Assembly: GCA_026225945.1 (NCBI GenBank)
Contig: JAMJFZ010001264.1
Coordinates: forward strand, 2,322,501-2,386,500
DNA length: 64,000 bases
From: Cricetomys ansorgei
Taxonomy: Eukaryota; Chordata; Mammalia; Rodentia; Nesomyidae
Direction of reading: 5' to 3'
Part shown: in pieces, positions 10,804-22,590 of the stretch
Numbering within the stretch: position 1 is the stretch's first letter
Layout: the number at the start of each line of letters is the position of its first letter
Notes under the pieces: model-generated
Told to the model about the DNA's origin: nothing
Database searches by the model: none
What the model saw: only the letters and a program-made list of their open reading frames with translations
Translations under genes and position numbers: made by a program

Positions 10804-13800
10804 CAAGGGCCACTAGCTGATGAACCACTACTACCACCTTCCCTATCCTCAAGATATCCTCAAGATAACTTGCCTCTATTGTCTCTTCCAACTCTTGGAA
10901 ATGAGCCTGAAGGCAGAGGTGTGGAGTGCAGCAGGCACTCACGCCATCAACTGACTGCATTTTTCCATTCCGCTTCTAACGTGCTCTGAGACCCCGAACA
11001 AGTCAGTCATCTGCTATCATTTTTTTTAAATCTGTGCAACCAGAGGGTCAGAAGAGATGGCGTTTGTAAAGACCATTTTCCGGACTCCAATTGCCGCTAG
11101 GGAAGGCTGAGGAAATCTAAGAGGTTAAAATAGTGTTAAAGGCGCCACTGGCTTGAACACTCCCAGATCTCCTCAAATGGCTGGCCCAAGTATGTCTGCC
11201 ACTCTTAAGAGAGCTCTCTCCCTCGGATGGGCCTCTTGAACTTCGGCCAGAACCCTGGTCCTAACTGGAAACATCCTCAGTCCTCTGATAACAAAAGGAA
11301 CAGTACCTGAGAGTCTGGAAAGCCATTGCTTGCTGTCACTCACTGCAAACCCTCCTGGCAGGCTATCTTCCCGCCCATCCGCCCATCCACCCAAGCCCAG
11401 AAGTGAAGCCACCCCTCATCCGAAGTCCTCAGCACAGCACAGTCTCCTGTTAAATCACAAAAGGTGCTAGGCTGTATTCTCACCAAAACTCAGGCCCCTC
11501 AAACACCACCATTCAATGCCTGAGAACACAGCTCCTGGCTCTCCTCACCCCAGCAGCCCAACTCTGTGATCGGCCTGTCTTGCCTGCCAACATTTTCAAC
11601 TCTGCTGAAGCTGTTTATTGTACCTTGCAGCTGCTATGGAGTCATGTACTTCGCGCTTCAGCCTTCTTTGGTTATTGGCGCCTGTCCTTCCCTCCCTGTC
11701 ACAAATCCAGACCCCAAAATGTAGGCTCTGTCTCGGTCCTGAGCTTGAAGAGCCCAGCTTCCTGCTCTTCCTCCCAGAATCAAACTGCCATATGCCACTT
11801 TTAAAACTTTTTCTGACACACCAGGAGAAGTACACGCAGAGCTTTCGTTTTTGAAAAAGCAAATGAAGACGGAGACCCAAAAAAAGAGAGCCACATCACT
11901 TACTTCCATCCAGGGACGCCCAGTTTTGAAACGAAGACAACGGTTATAATCCAGTGTGTGTTCCCCAACCCCAAAAGAAGAATTCGTTGTGAACCACTTC
12001 TTTCTCCACTTTGCCGGTGAAGGAGCCCCGTGGTAGGCATACATCCACAGGCTGATGCAAGATGCCTTTGAGAGAAACCTCACATTCTGAGGATTCCTGG
12101 GCCCGCGCCAGGGATCCCGGCATCCAATATATTGCACATTTGCTTTCAATTAGGAAGGGGGTTGGGGAGGGAAGAAGGCAAGTCACCAATCAGAGCTGTT
12201 TTCTGTTTGGAGACTATTTCTTTTGACCCAAGGGACCACGAGCAAAGCTATAATTTACAGCAAAACCCATTCATAGAAGAAAAATATGTATAACCATAGG
12301 ACAGACTTAAAGACGCAGTTCCCTTCTTCCTTCTCCCCGCCGGTGCCTTCCTGAGTCCCCTCCACCCCCATCTAAGACTTGGTCCCCATCACATGGGATA
12401 CTCCCCCACCTCATTTTTCTTACTTGAGCTGAAGCTATAGGCACAGCTTCAGGTTTGGAGTCTCTTCCGATTCACATTTCCTGGACAGTTGAGTCACATA
12501 CATGGAGCTGATCTTTCCTGTTTGGGCCATGGGAGCTCAGAGCTGAGACCTCCTGGAAAAGGTTTGATTTAATCCTCCCCCTCACCCCCCCACCCCCCGC
12601 CAGGAAAAAGAAAAAACCTGGATGGTTTCAGCGTCCAGGATTCCTACTTTTTTTTTTAATTCAGTCCTCAATTGGATGCTACAGAGAGTCTGTTTCTACC
12701 CAGGGTTCCTGCTGTTAAATGAAAACACAAGGATTTACAAGGGCTTTCTAAATATTTTGTAAATTTTGATTGTCTTCTCATCCCCCGCCCCCCATCCTCC
12801 TTTCTGTGGCCAGAGTACAGAGTGAAAGAGACATCATGTGAAAATGGTGTGCAGGAGACAGGGAAGGAACCCTTGCTGGGCTCTCTAAAGGATAACTAAT
12901 AGTCCTGTCCATTCACCCAGGCTCTGGCCTTAACTCTTCAGAGCCTGGATCACTCTTGATGAAGCACAGGGCCCAGAGGCTCTGATTCTCTGTGTGTATA
13001 GTGAACACCAAGTGACCATAGTGATGAAGGAAGGCTGATAGTCACAGGTAAATTAAAAAAGACTTAGCCTCCTATTGAGAGCTAGCCTTCTTGTAATGAT
13101 ACATCTTCCTGTGGGCTTCTGAGCTATCGCCAACCTTTCTCTGCCCACAGTAGTAGATTGCTCTGAGAAGAGCAGCAAGAGATGCCGGGCTCCTGGGGAA
13201 AGGGTATGGCATACCTCAGTAAGCAATGGGCTTGGCATGTTTTTATAAGGAGGCTGGAGACACAGAGAAAGCCCCAGTTGGACTGGCCATGAAATTAAGA
13301 TCTGTACTGTCAGGGATGAGTCACTCAAGGGTCACAAGCCCAGCACAGGCCTTACAGTGTGAAAGCAGCTGTAGAAGTCATGCTCCACAGCGGGAGAGGA
13401 TCTGGAGAATGAGAAAGCTGAGCTGAGGTTAACTGCACAGTGATGGGTGAAGAGAAGAAAACCAGGGAGAAGAAAATTAGAACTAAGGTTATTTTACAAA
13501 GATTAATGGCAGAATAGAGATAAACCTTTCACAAGGGTCCTTCAAAGAGTGTTGAGCATAAGATGTCAGGTGTGAGGATGACCCAAGTCAAGACATTTAG
13601 CTCGGCTTGATCAGCTTGATATACCTAAGGACCATTAGGCACTTCACTGGGAGCCCGCCAGAGACATCCACGAACATCTGGCTGAAGACATACCCTGCCT
13701 CCCCATGGCTATAAACTATTTTTGGTGAGGTTACACGTTAAAGCTAGAGAGCAGTGAGGTAGCTCTGCAAAGCTTGATCTTAATAAAAGACAGGCGCCTA

Positions 13801-14049
13801 TGGATGTACGTGCTCCAGCACCAACATCTGCTTGACTCCTTCACTGGCCAGACTGTTTGATTATGTATGTCTACAACAACTCTGGAGGTAGCATTGTTGA
13901 TTTCAAAACCCAAGTTCCTTGGCTGTGCATAAGGATGGATAGGCAGCCTCATCAGGAGTTTATTTGTGTGCAGACCAAGAGACTTCTGGGGAAGAGTGAA
14001 CAGAGAAGAGAAAACTAGGAGGCTTTGAAGTGTTCAAGTCCAGGACCCG
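10804..14049. other. SINE-free, GC-richer intergenic block
   Basis: The longest stretch without a recognisable SINE in the left half. It includes the candidate Ddr2 first exon (11904-12200) and C-rich runs at 12575-12602 and 12781-12793. The 163-codon frame crossing 11658-12149 shows no homology. Confidence 0.5.
11904..12200 (-). promoter_or_regulatory. Candidate noncoding first exon and promoter of Ddr2
   Basis: This is the least repeat-rich part of the left half (about 10800-14050 shows no SINE). On the minus strand an inverted CCAAT box (12186-12193) is followed by a GC-richer stretch with clustered CpGs (near 12090-12125) and a consensus donor, GAA|GTAAGT, ending an exon at 11904. Ddr2 is expected on this strand 20-35 kb downstream of Uap1. 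No protein homology can be seen, as expected for 5'UTR. The start is not defined. This is positional inference and could instead be another regulatory element. Confidence 0.3.
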
Positions 14050-14373
14050 AAGAAATGGGCCGATAGATAAGTACATGTCATTCAAGCATTAAGACCTGAG
14101 TTTAGATCCCAATACCCATGCTTTAAAAAAAAAAAAAAAAAAAAGCTGGAGCTGCCTATAACCATTGCAATGAGGCAGTGGAGACCGAAGGATCCCCCGG
14201 GCTTAGTGGCAAGTCAGACTAGCTGATTCAGCAAGCCCTGGGTTTAGCAAGAGACCCCATCTCAGAAAAAAAAAAAGTGAAGAGTTATTGAGACTAGACA
14301 TCAACCTCTGGCCTCCAAACCCACTAGCCTACACACATGCACAGGCATTCATACATACCCATGCACATGCATG

Positions 14374-14412
<39 letters not shown>
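14050..14412 (+). repeat. B4 SINE with (CA)n tail
   Basis: TTAAGACCTGAGTTTAGATC, a poly(A) at 14125-14143, GCAAGAGACCCCATCTCAGA and ATCAACCTCTGGCCTCCAAA, then (CA)n at 14374-14411. Confidence 0.85.
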
Positions 14413-14413
<1 letters not shown>

Positions 14414-14664
14414 AAGGAGATACAAGTCCAGCCAAGCTTTGTCAAAGGTAAGGAGTAGCTCAAAGAAACAAAATGTGTCTGCCATTCAAAATACTATGTC
14501 ATCCCAAATTCCCTGCTGTTCGGACTAATTTGACCACATCTCAGGTCTAATTGTGAACTCTAAGAAATAAATACTACCAAAACAAGAGCAAGGAAAAGCT
14601 AAGAGTAATATTTCACTGAAATATTTAAGTACCATTTACAGCATTAGGAGAAATTATTTGAAGG

Positions 14665-14857
14665 CTTTTTTTTATATTTATTAATGTTTTGCCTACATGT
14701 ATGCCTGTGAACCACATGTGTGCCTGGTACCCTCGGGCATCAGAAGATAGTGATTGGTCCGCTGGAACCGTGAGCCGTTGTACAGTACTGGGAATTGAAC
14801 CTGAGTCCTCTGGAAGAACAAGTGCTCCAAACCACTGAACCAGCTCTCCAGTTCCAG
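14665..14857 (-). repeat. B2/B3 SINE
   Basis: GTTTTGCCTACATGTATGCC, TACTGGGAATTGAACCTGAG and CACTGAACCAGCTCTCCAG. It supplies the end of a 204-codon chance frame. Confidence 0.9.
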
Positions 14858-15330
14858 GAGAATTCCGGCATTGAATTTAAGCCCCAGTTTCCCAAGATCT
14901 CTCAGGTAGAACAGGGAGGGCTGGGCTTCTTTGGCATTTAGAGAGTCATTGCTGGACTGGAAAGAAAAGGGATAGCAAATGTTACTTAAAAGCTGAGAAT
15001 ACCAGTTCACGAAACACAAAAGAAAATTGCTGAGGACTTCAGAATCATTTGAACGTTTTGAGTAAGGCAGAATCCCCAGTGCTACAGGAACAGATATGAA
15101 GAAGCACTGTTTTATTACTCTTTTGTGTGAAGATTTTACCCTCTGGCTTGCTTGGCTCGGGAAACATGAGTTACCGCAATCAGAATTATTTATATTCCAC
15201 AGAAGGTCATACATCTCACTTATGAGTTCTTTTTTATACTGAAAGTGAATTAACTGAGAAGCAATACAGAATTCCATTAGTAGGGTCTTACTAAAAATAG
15301 AATTCATGTGGGATGATGAAGATGCAGTGT

Positions 15331-15410
15331 CCCAGGTGGGTGTAACTCAGTGTAGAGCACTTGCCTATGTATGTGCAAGACTCTGGGTTCAATCCCACCC
15401 CCCAAAAATA
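15331..15410 (+). repeat. ID SINE
   Basis: GGTGTAACTCAGTGTAGAGC and CTGGGTTCAATCCCACCCC with a short A tail. Old, not a young rat-type copy. Confidence 0.82.
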
Positions 15411-15957
15411 TATGCTGGTTAAGGAGACATGTGACGTACTGATTAAGGAGACGTGCAAATGACAAATGACTTTTCAAGAACTTGTCCTCTTAGTCTATAC
15501 CAGAGATCCAAGTGAACGCAAGTACAGAGACCGAAATAACCGTAGTATCTCACCTGGAAATGTGTAGGAGCTGGATGTCTCTGTGATGCTTTAGGAAGTA
15601 AAAGCGGATGTAAAAGAAATTTAACATATCCTCAAAAGGTTATGTGAGTTTTCACAGAAATTGTCTGCCAATGACCTAGTCCATGCTTTCTCTCTGACTT
15701 CTTGGTTTCTCTTCTACATTATGCGCATTAATTTCTTCCCTTCCCCCACCTTGCAGGAAACCAGCTGTTTGTGTTTCTTTTCATACATATCTAAAGGGGG
15801 GACCCTAAATTAGTACCTTAGTTCTTAAATTTATACCTCTTCACTCTAAGCAAACATGACAAGCTGACCAGAGAATTTGAAGCTCTATTCGAGAATCTAG
15901 GGGTTTCCTACTGGGAGTTCACTCATGATTATCAAACCTTCACAGGCTAAAGAATTA

Positions 15958-16100
15958 TCCGAAGCCAGTTGTGGTAGTGCATGCCTTTGATCCCAGCACT
16001 GGAGAGGCAGTCAGTTCTTTGAGTCCAATGCTAGTATGGTCTATGGAGCAAGTTCCAGTACAGCCAGGGCTACATAGAAAAAACACTGTCTCGAAAGGAA
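15958..16100 (+). repeat. B1 SINE
   Basis: GTAGTGCATGCCTTTGATCC, AGCCAGGGCTACATAGAAA and ACTGTCTCGAAAGG; its A-rich end runs directly into the GGA/GAA tract. Confidence 0.88.
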
Positions 16101-16275
16101 AGAAGAAGGAGGAGGAGAAGGAAGAGGAGGAGGAGGAGGAGGAGGAGGAGGAGGAGGAGGAGGAGGAGGAGGAGGAGGAGGAAGAGGAGGAGGAGAAGAA
16201 GAAGAAGAAGAAGAAGAAGAAGAAGAAGAAGAAGAAGAAGAAGAAGAAGAAGAAGAAGAAGAAGAAGAAGAAAAT
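16101..16275 (+). repeat. (GGA)n-(GAA)n polypurine tract
   Basis: About 90 bp of GGA units, then about 26 GAA units ending near 16273. All purine on this strand. Confidence 0.95.
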
Positions 16276-16449
16276 AAGAATTAACTGTAGGCTTGTGTGC
16301 ACCAAGCATGGATACTGTCCTGCTAAGTTAAAGGTTTTCAAAGATCAATCTAATCAATCTAGCTCTGAGATTGTTCCCTCTAAGGTCTAAGTCTTAAACC
16401 TGCATGCTAATAGTTGTTCTCCTTAGTGGGAAATGATTAAAGTTCAAAC

Positions 16450-16578
16450 TCCTAGAAGGCAGAGTTACCTTGAACAAATCCTTAACTGGTCATAAAAATA
16501 GAGGGTAATATGAGCAGACAACTTTCAGGGTTGTGAGGCTCTGGTAAGACAATGAATATAAAATATATTAAGTGCTCA
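16450..16578 (+). repeat. MIR element
   Basis: AATAGAGGGTAATATGAGC, GGGTTGTGAGGCTCTGGTAA and ATATTAAGTGCTCA parallel the sense MIR core and 3' part. Confidence 0.65.
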
Positions 16579-16740
16579 CAATGTGCCAGGCACCCTTTTA
16601 AGAATTTACATCTATTACTTCGTTTGATGCACACGGGATTTCAGTGAGAAGATACCTTGACATCTCCTGGTCCATAGGAGGAACTAATGAATAGAGATAG
16701 CCAAATTACCCAGGCACATGCCTTGTGGAGCTAGAATGTG
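16570..16740 (-). repeat. MIR element, inverted to its neighbour
   Basis: CAATGTGCCAGGCACCCTTT and ACATCTATTACTTCGTTTGA, then AATTACCCAGGCACATGCC: the antisense MIR order. Confidence 0.65.
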
Positions 16741-17069
16741 TGTGTGTGCACATGTACTTTGCTAATGATAACATGTGTTTGCATGGCGATTAGAAAAGAA
16801 TGAAGAGCCCTAGGGAAATCTTTTCTAGTTTTTCAGAGATCAAAGTCATGTTATCCATCTGGCAACTCATTTCCTTTCCCATCCTTTTCCACTCCTGACA
16901 CCCATCATTGACTCTGTCTTTTCCCAAGCGCTTCTCCCAGAGAATGAAATGAAAACTAAAAATCTCAAATCAGGCTATCTGCTGACGGTTCTGTGAAGTT
17001 GGATACAGAAGGAGTTGGGGTGAATGGTGAAAATAAGACTCCTTTTTGCCTTTATTTTGAACAATGCCA

Positions 17070-17222
17070 CATATAGTATGCCACAGTTTACAGAGTGCCT
17101 TTGTAGACATGACTTCATCTGATTCTCAGACAGCTCCACTATGTATTCAATGCAGATATTAATGTTCTCTGGTTACAAATAAGGAAAGGGAGGCCTGGGA
17201 AGTAGCAGCTCAGTTAAAGGTT
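17070..17222 (-). repeat. MIR element
   Basis: CATGACTTCATCTGATTCTC, ACAAATAAGGAAAGGGAGGC and GCAGCTCAGTTAAAGG follow the antisense MIR consensus. Confidence 0.65.
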
Positions 17223-18489
17223 TTGGCTGGCAATGGTAACACCTGAGCATCTGCCCTGTTATTATGATGTTTAATACTCTCCTCGTTTGGGATCAACAGC
17301 AAACCTTCCCAGAGCCTCTAGACTGGATGGTCACCTGATTCTAGTGGACACACCAGCTGTTTCCCTGCCTTTTCTTTCTTTCCTCTCCTTGCAGACTTCC
17401 TGAGAAGGGTGAAGAAACAAGACCAGGAAACTCAGAACCATAATTTGGCTTTAGGTTCCTGAAGAAGATAATGGCTAAGTATTGAAACAGCTTATTTCAC
17501 TGCATTCTCCTAAAGAATATGACCCTCCTTCTGGCCCCAAGGCTGGAACACTGCACTGTCCTTAGATATGATACCAGCCTGTTTTGCAATGTCCCCAGGG
17601 AACAGCATCTCTCAACAGCTTGATTGTTTATGAACCCTCATAGTCTGCTTTATACGTATCCTGACACTCTCCCTACTGCAATTTGGACCTTATCCTCTCA
17701 GCAAAACCATCTCTGGAATAGTTCAACTACCTCCAGCACCTCACACATTCATGTCACAGCAAAATGAAATTCAAGCCAGAGCAGTGTCTCCCCTGCTCTA
17801 TCATACTTTGGAGCAATCATTGTATACACAACTGGAACCCTCATTGTGAAGCACAAAGACCTTGGCTTCCCCCCTTCCAAGCTGGAGTTTTTCCAGTGTG
17901 GGGGATGGGGGGACCAATGGTCTCCACTTATCTACTTGGGATCCAAGTTTGTAAGATCAAATCTATTTCGCTTTTTTTGAGCCTCACTTTTGGAGATTTG
18001 TACAACTTTTCTCATCTATGTCTAGAGTACTGGGCTGTGTGCAGGGATAATATCTGTGATTGTCACTTGGGTGGGGGAGCTTCTAAACAAGTGTTAAAAA
18101 TCATGTTGTCCTGAACAGCATCTCACTTTAGAGACTTCATACCATTCTGTCTTCCTGTGTCACTCCATCCCGTTGCCCTGAGTTACTCCATAAACACCAC
18201 CTCTGTGTTTCTAATATACAACGCACGTCACAGCAGAAAAGAATTTATAGCACCAATGTTAATTGTGCACAAGTCCGGTGTGGAGTGTTCAGCAGCACTC
18301 AAATTCCCTTTCAAGACAATGACCAGTTTCTGGCTCTGTGCTTCTGGAGAAGCTCAGATGTTAGGCTTACAGATGGAATCTGTATTCTCCATGGCCCTTT
18401 ATGTCCAAGACAGAACCTAGTTGCACAAATTGCTTTCTTTTGAACCACTGAAGAGACTTGCTGCCCTGGACCTGTGAGGAATCATGGGA
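17223..18489. other. Unassigned intergenic DNA
   Basis: No gene seen. The 116-codon frame at 17764-18114 has no recognisable domain. Confidence 0.4.
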
Positions 18490-18965
18490 ATGACTTGAGG
18501 GGTATGATCTTGAGGCTAATCTTGGTTCTCACTTGACTATATCTGGAATCAATTAAAACAGAGGCAGCTGAGCACACCTGTGAGGGAGTTTTCCTGGTTG
18601 ATTATTTGAGGTCAGAAGACCCACCCTAAATCTGGGCTACACCTCCTGGTGGCAGCCCACAGAATGGCAGGGAAGAAGGAAGCTTTTACCTTCGCTTTCT
18701 TGCCTTCACGTTTACACCCCTGCTGTTGAGGTGCTGTTCACTGTTATTAGAACCTACTTCTTCAGGGTTCCAATACTGAGCAAAGACCAGCTGAGACATC
18801 CAGCCTCATGGATTGAACAACTAGTGGATTCTTGGCTTTGCATGGAGAGACAGCCGTTGTTGGACTACCTGGACCACAGCCTGTAAGCCACTCTAATTAA
18901 CTGTCTTTCCAATACAGATTCATTCATCAGTTCTCTTTCTCTAGAGAAGCCTGACTAATACAAGA
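18490..18965 (+). repeat. Rodent interspersed repeat ending CTGACTAATACA
   Basis: GAGCACACCTGTGAGGGAGT, GAAGACCCACCCTAAATCTG, GTTGGACTACCTGGACCAC and TCTCTAGAGAAGCCTGACTA are recurrent rodent repeat phrases. Family name not certain. Confidence 0.65.
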
Positions 18966-20034
18966 GGATCAAAGTCTGGAGAAAGTTATTCCATGGGGTG
19001 TCAGCAGTATTGGAAAACTCTACAGCTCACATTTTTGCTGAGTTCATGGCCTGCCCTCATTTTTCGATGGAATGAAGATTAAAGGTAGAATTAAATTTTT
19101 CATGAGAAATCTGGATGATGCTTGGGAGATCTAACAGAGATGAATGATGGAATATGTACTGAGTCTTCATCCCCCATGCCTACTAGAATTGGGGCCCCTG
19201 GATCCTTACCTGGGGACTCAGTTCTTCCTCCCACATCTTTCTAGAATCAATCTGAAACAAACATCGAGACCAAAATCTGATCTTGATTCAGACTCCGAGT
19301 TCCATCACTGTTACTAAGACCAAGCATTACAGTTGCCTGAAGGTCTTCTCAGTCCGGGGGATCCTGTTGTTCCCTCTTCCATGCACGGTGGACTACCTGA
19401 TTCTAAGCTTGCATTAGGTAACCTCTACTTCCGTGGCCTTAACTGAAGGGATCACAAATAGAAATCTAAACTAAGCTGTTCTTTGGATGCTGTTTTATAA
19501 GATTTCAAAATGGAGCAGAGAAAATCCTCCTCACTATTCATTTTGAAAGAGGAGATATCAACTCTAAAGCCATAGGTAAAAATATTCTCTGAATCATATA
19601 GATGGTGGAATCAGACAGAGGAAGTGAGTCCGCAGGAAGAGGAGTAAGTGACCTTCAGGAAAACAATACTAATGAGGATCCTGGAAGTTTTCCAGTTCCT
19701 TGTTCTAAACTCTTCCCAAAGTAGAGCTGCAATCCCTGCACTGGGATCTATACAACACTCTGAATTCTTCTGATATGTACCTATTCCCATTGCTGCTGTG
19801 ACCAGTGGACTTAAGTAATCTGCAGTCAGACTCCTCCCGAGACTCTGTACTGGTGTGTCTCCTAACATTCCAGAAAGAGTAGGTATCATTATCCCAATTA
19901 AGGAAGATAGCTAGAAGACTCATGTCCCTGTTCACAGCAACTCCTGGCTACCTGTTGATCAGCTACTCCCTTGCCTGGACTCCTGAATACATTTCCTTTG
20001 ACTTCAGTAGCAGAGCTCTATTTCTGCATTAGTA
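18966..20034. other. Unassigned intergenic DNA
   Basis: No coding frame or clear repeat in about 1 kb. Confidence 0.4.
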
Positions 20035-20232
20035 AGAATGTATAAACCGATGGCTCTGCAGTTAAGAGCGCTTGCTACTCACACAGAGGACCCAAGTTCA
20101 TTCCCAGAACCTATGTTGGGTGGCTCAGAACCACCTGTAACTCCAGCTCCAATGCCCTCTTTCAGCCTCCACATGCTACACATATGTGACAGCACACATA
20201 CACGCACACGTGGAAATAATAAAAATAAATAC
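20035..20232 (+). repeat. B2/B3 SINE (first of a tandem pair)
   Basis: GGCTCTGCAGTTAAGAGCGC, CACCTGTAACTCCAGCTCC, AATAATAAAAATAAAT tail. Confidence 0.9.
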
Positions 20233-20250
20233 TGGAAGGGAACTTAGCCA

Positions 20251-20465
20251 GGGACTGGAGAGACAGGTCCAGTGATTCAAAGCACTTCCCGGGACCCAGG
20301 CTTGTCTCCCAGCACTCACCTAGCAGCTCACAACCATCTGTAACTTCAATTTTAGATTATCCAGTGCCCTCTTGTGACCTTTGTAGCCAACGGGCATAAA
20401 GTGCTACATAGCCATATGTAGAGGCAAAACACCTGTATACATTAAACAAAACAAAAGATTTAGTC
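20251..20465 (+). repeat. B2 SINE (second of a tandem pair)
   Basis: GGGACTGGAGAGACAGGTCC, GCTCACAACCATCTGTAACT, GAGGCAAAACACCTGTATAC. Same orientation, 18 bp after the first. Confidence 0.88.
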
Positions 20466-21300
20466 GGGAAAAAAAGCATTCTGAGTATTTCAGCACAAGT
20501 TGAAGAGAATTTTTATGTGGAGTTGGTCACACAGGTGTCAAAGGCTAACCAGGAGAAATAAGGACTGCAGATAAGAGTCATCACCCCTAAATCTAGGGGG
20601 ACAGACGTGGATGGATTGGACTGAAGAGCCGGAAGGAGGGGGCTCAGAAAAATTAAGGCTGGACATGTGAGGTGGTTCATGAGGTTTCTCCTGGCATCCT
20701 GAGTTGACACAATGAAACTCTTATGCAAATAGGCAAGCTGCCATGACGGTTTGAAATGCCACTGCCAGGAAGTACCACATCTGGGGCAACAGCACTAATG
20801 TCAAGGACAGAAAATTGCTTCTTTCTTTTCCTCCTGCCTTCTGGTGCTGCTTTCTGCCCGCTCTGGTCAAAACCTAACAGGAAGCCAGTTGGAGAGAGAA
20901 CCCTTGGGTCTGGCTTACAAAGTCCCAGCCCTGTCATCCCAGAACAGAGCACAGGAGGACAAGTTTAAAGATGTGACAATAGGCAAATGAGCACCACTCT
21001 TTTCAAGCACTTGGACATACCTTCTCCACCCTTACAACCTCCTACCCAGATTCCCACCATACGTGACCTCCTTCCTTAGAGGTTTGCTGTGCTCTCCAAG
21101 CCTTCTGATGACTGTCCCTGGTTCAGCATCTCAGATGCCAGGTCCTTTCACAACATATTCATCAGCACAGCCCATCCTGGGAGCTCCATCTTGCTCCAAT
21201 GATCAGACTGTATCAAGGACTTCCTCAGATCCTACACCCAGGTCCCAGGCCTTTGTGTCTACAACTGTTCTTGGCCTCTAGTAGGACTCGTACAAAAGTT
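20466..21300. other. Unassigned intergenic DNA
   Basis: No gene or clear repeat recognised. Confidence 0.4.
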
Positions 21301-21327
21301 ATTAATATGGAAGGAAGAAAGGTATGA

Positions 21328-21414
21328 AGGAAGAGAAGAGCAGAGAAGAGAAGAGAAGAGAAGAGAAGAGAAGAGAAGAGAAGAGAAGAGAAGAGAAGAG
21401 AAGAGAAGAGAAAG
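21328..21414 (+). repeat. (GAGAA)n pentanucleotide repeat
   Basis: About 15 near-perfect GAGAA units, all purine on this strand, inside a longer purine-rich run (21308-21435). Confidence 0.93.
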
Positions 21415-21859
21415 GGGGAAAAAGAAATGGAGGGGAGTAGACACACCATGTATCTTCAAGAATTACCATTATAATTATTACTCATAAATGAAAGCTTGGC
21501 TAACTCCATTAATATTCTTTCTTCCCACTCCAGTCTCCCATCTGTCTTTTCCCCCAATCCACCCAGACCAAACTTCCCAGTATTAACTTCCCCAACCCAG
21601 AAAGTACTGTCAGGTATTTTCCTAAACGATTACATGTCTCAAGTGTCTCTGAGACAAAAATTCATCCAAACAGAGAAAAGAAGGATTCTTCCTCCAGGTC
21701 AGGGGGTAATAGCTCTCCAGGACACATCCTGAGCAATCCCCACAAAGGTGCCTTTGCTCTGGCCCTTCTGTCTTCTATCTATCAGAGGCAGGTCTCATCT
21801 CCCCTTCTTCTCCCCATGTTGAATATTCAAATAGGCATCTCCTCTTTAAGCTTCTTTCT

Positions 21860-22590
21860 TTCCTAAGTTTTAATTGGCATAATAATTGCATATATTTACG
21901 GGGTATAGTGTGATGATCTAATATATGTATACACTGTATACATATATATACATACATATACACTGTATACATATATTATACCTACTATAATAGGATTTGG
22001 ATAGCCACCACCTCAAACATTTATCATTCCTTGGTTCTGAGAACACTAGAATCCTCTCCTGGTTATTCTTGAAATAGACATTGTGATGTGAGCTACACCC
22101 TACCCACTGCACGAACAGAACTCATTCCTCCTATTTCACAACAATTTTGTTACTGTTCACAACCTTTTCCCATTGTCCCTTCCCATCTCCTCCAGACTTT
22201 GGTGACCAAACATCTACTCTGAACTCTTAATACTTAAGTGGCTTTTGAATTGTATTACTGTTGTGTGTGTATACGTGAGTATGTGTATGTCATGACTTTG
22301 TGCAGTTGGTTCTCTCCCGCCGCCTTCATGTTGGTTCCCAGAATTGAACTCTGGTAGTCAGACTTGTGTAACAAGCACTTTTACTCATTGAGACGTCTTA
22401 CTGGCCTCACATAAGTATTTCTTAAGATACCACAGGTTAATAGGAGATCTAGTCTTTGTCTGTCTATGCCTAGATTATTTCACTTAACATGGTGCCCTCC
22501 AGATTCACACAAATTGATGTAAATGGCAGGCTCTTATTCTTTTTGTGGCTGAGTTATTCTAATGTGCATGCATAATCAAAATCTTTGAGG
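21860..22590 (-). repeat. L1M-type LINE-1 3' fragment
   Basis: Antisense of an old L1 3' region: TTGCATATATTTACGGGGTA, CACCACCTCAAACATTTATC, TTTCACTTAACATGGTGCCC. Interrupted by a B3 at 22255-22410. Confidence 0.72.
22255..22410 (-). repeat. B3 SINE inserted in the L1 fragment
   Basis: TGTGCAGTTGGTTCTCTCCC, CCAGAATTGAACTCTGGTAG and TACTCATTGAGACGTCTTAC, reverse of the family. Confidence 0.82.

Noticed and set aside
11658..12149. 163-codon minus-strand open frame over the candidate Ddr2 exon
   Set aside because: No homology to any family I know; it reads through the proposed donor. Treated as chance within a GC-richer 5' region.
14693..15307. 204-codon minus-strand open frame, longest in the left half
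   Set aside because: Its C-terminal third is reverse B2/B3 SINE, no domain is recognisable, there is no splice or promoter context, and composition looks random.
15955..16390. Frames encoding poly-Glu/Lys, poly-Ser/Phe and poly-Leu
   Set aside because: All are translations of the GGA/GAA triplet repeat.
21328..21414. Regularly spaced repeat checked as a CRISPR-like array
   Set aside because: It is a pure pentanucleotide run with no spacers, in a vertebrate genome.
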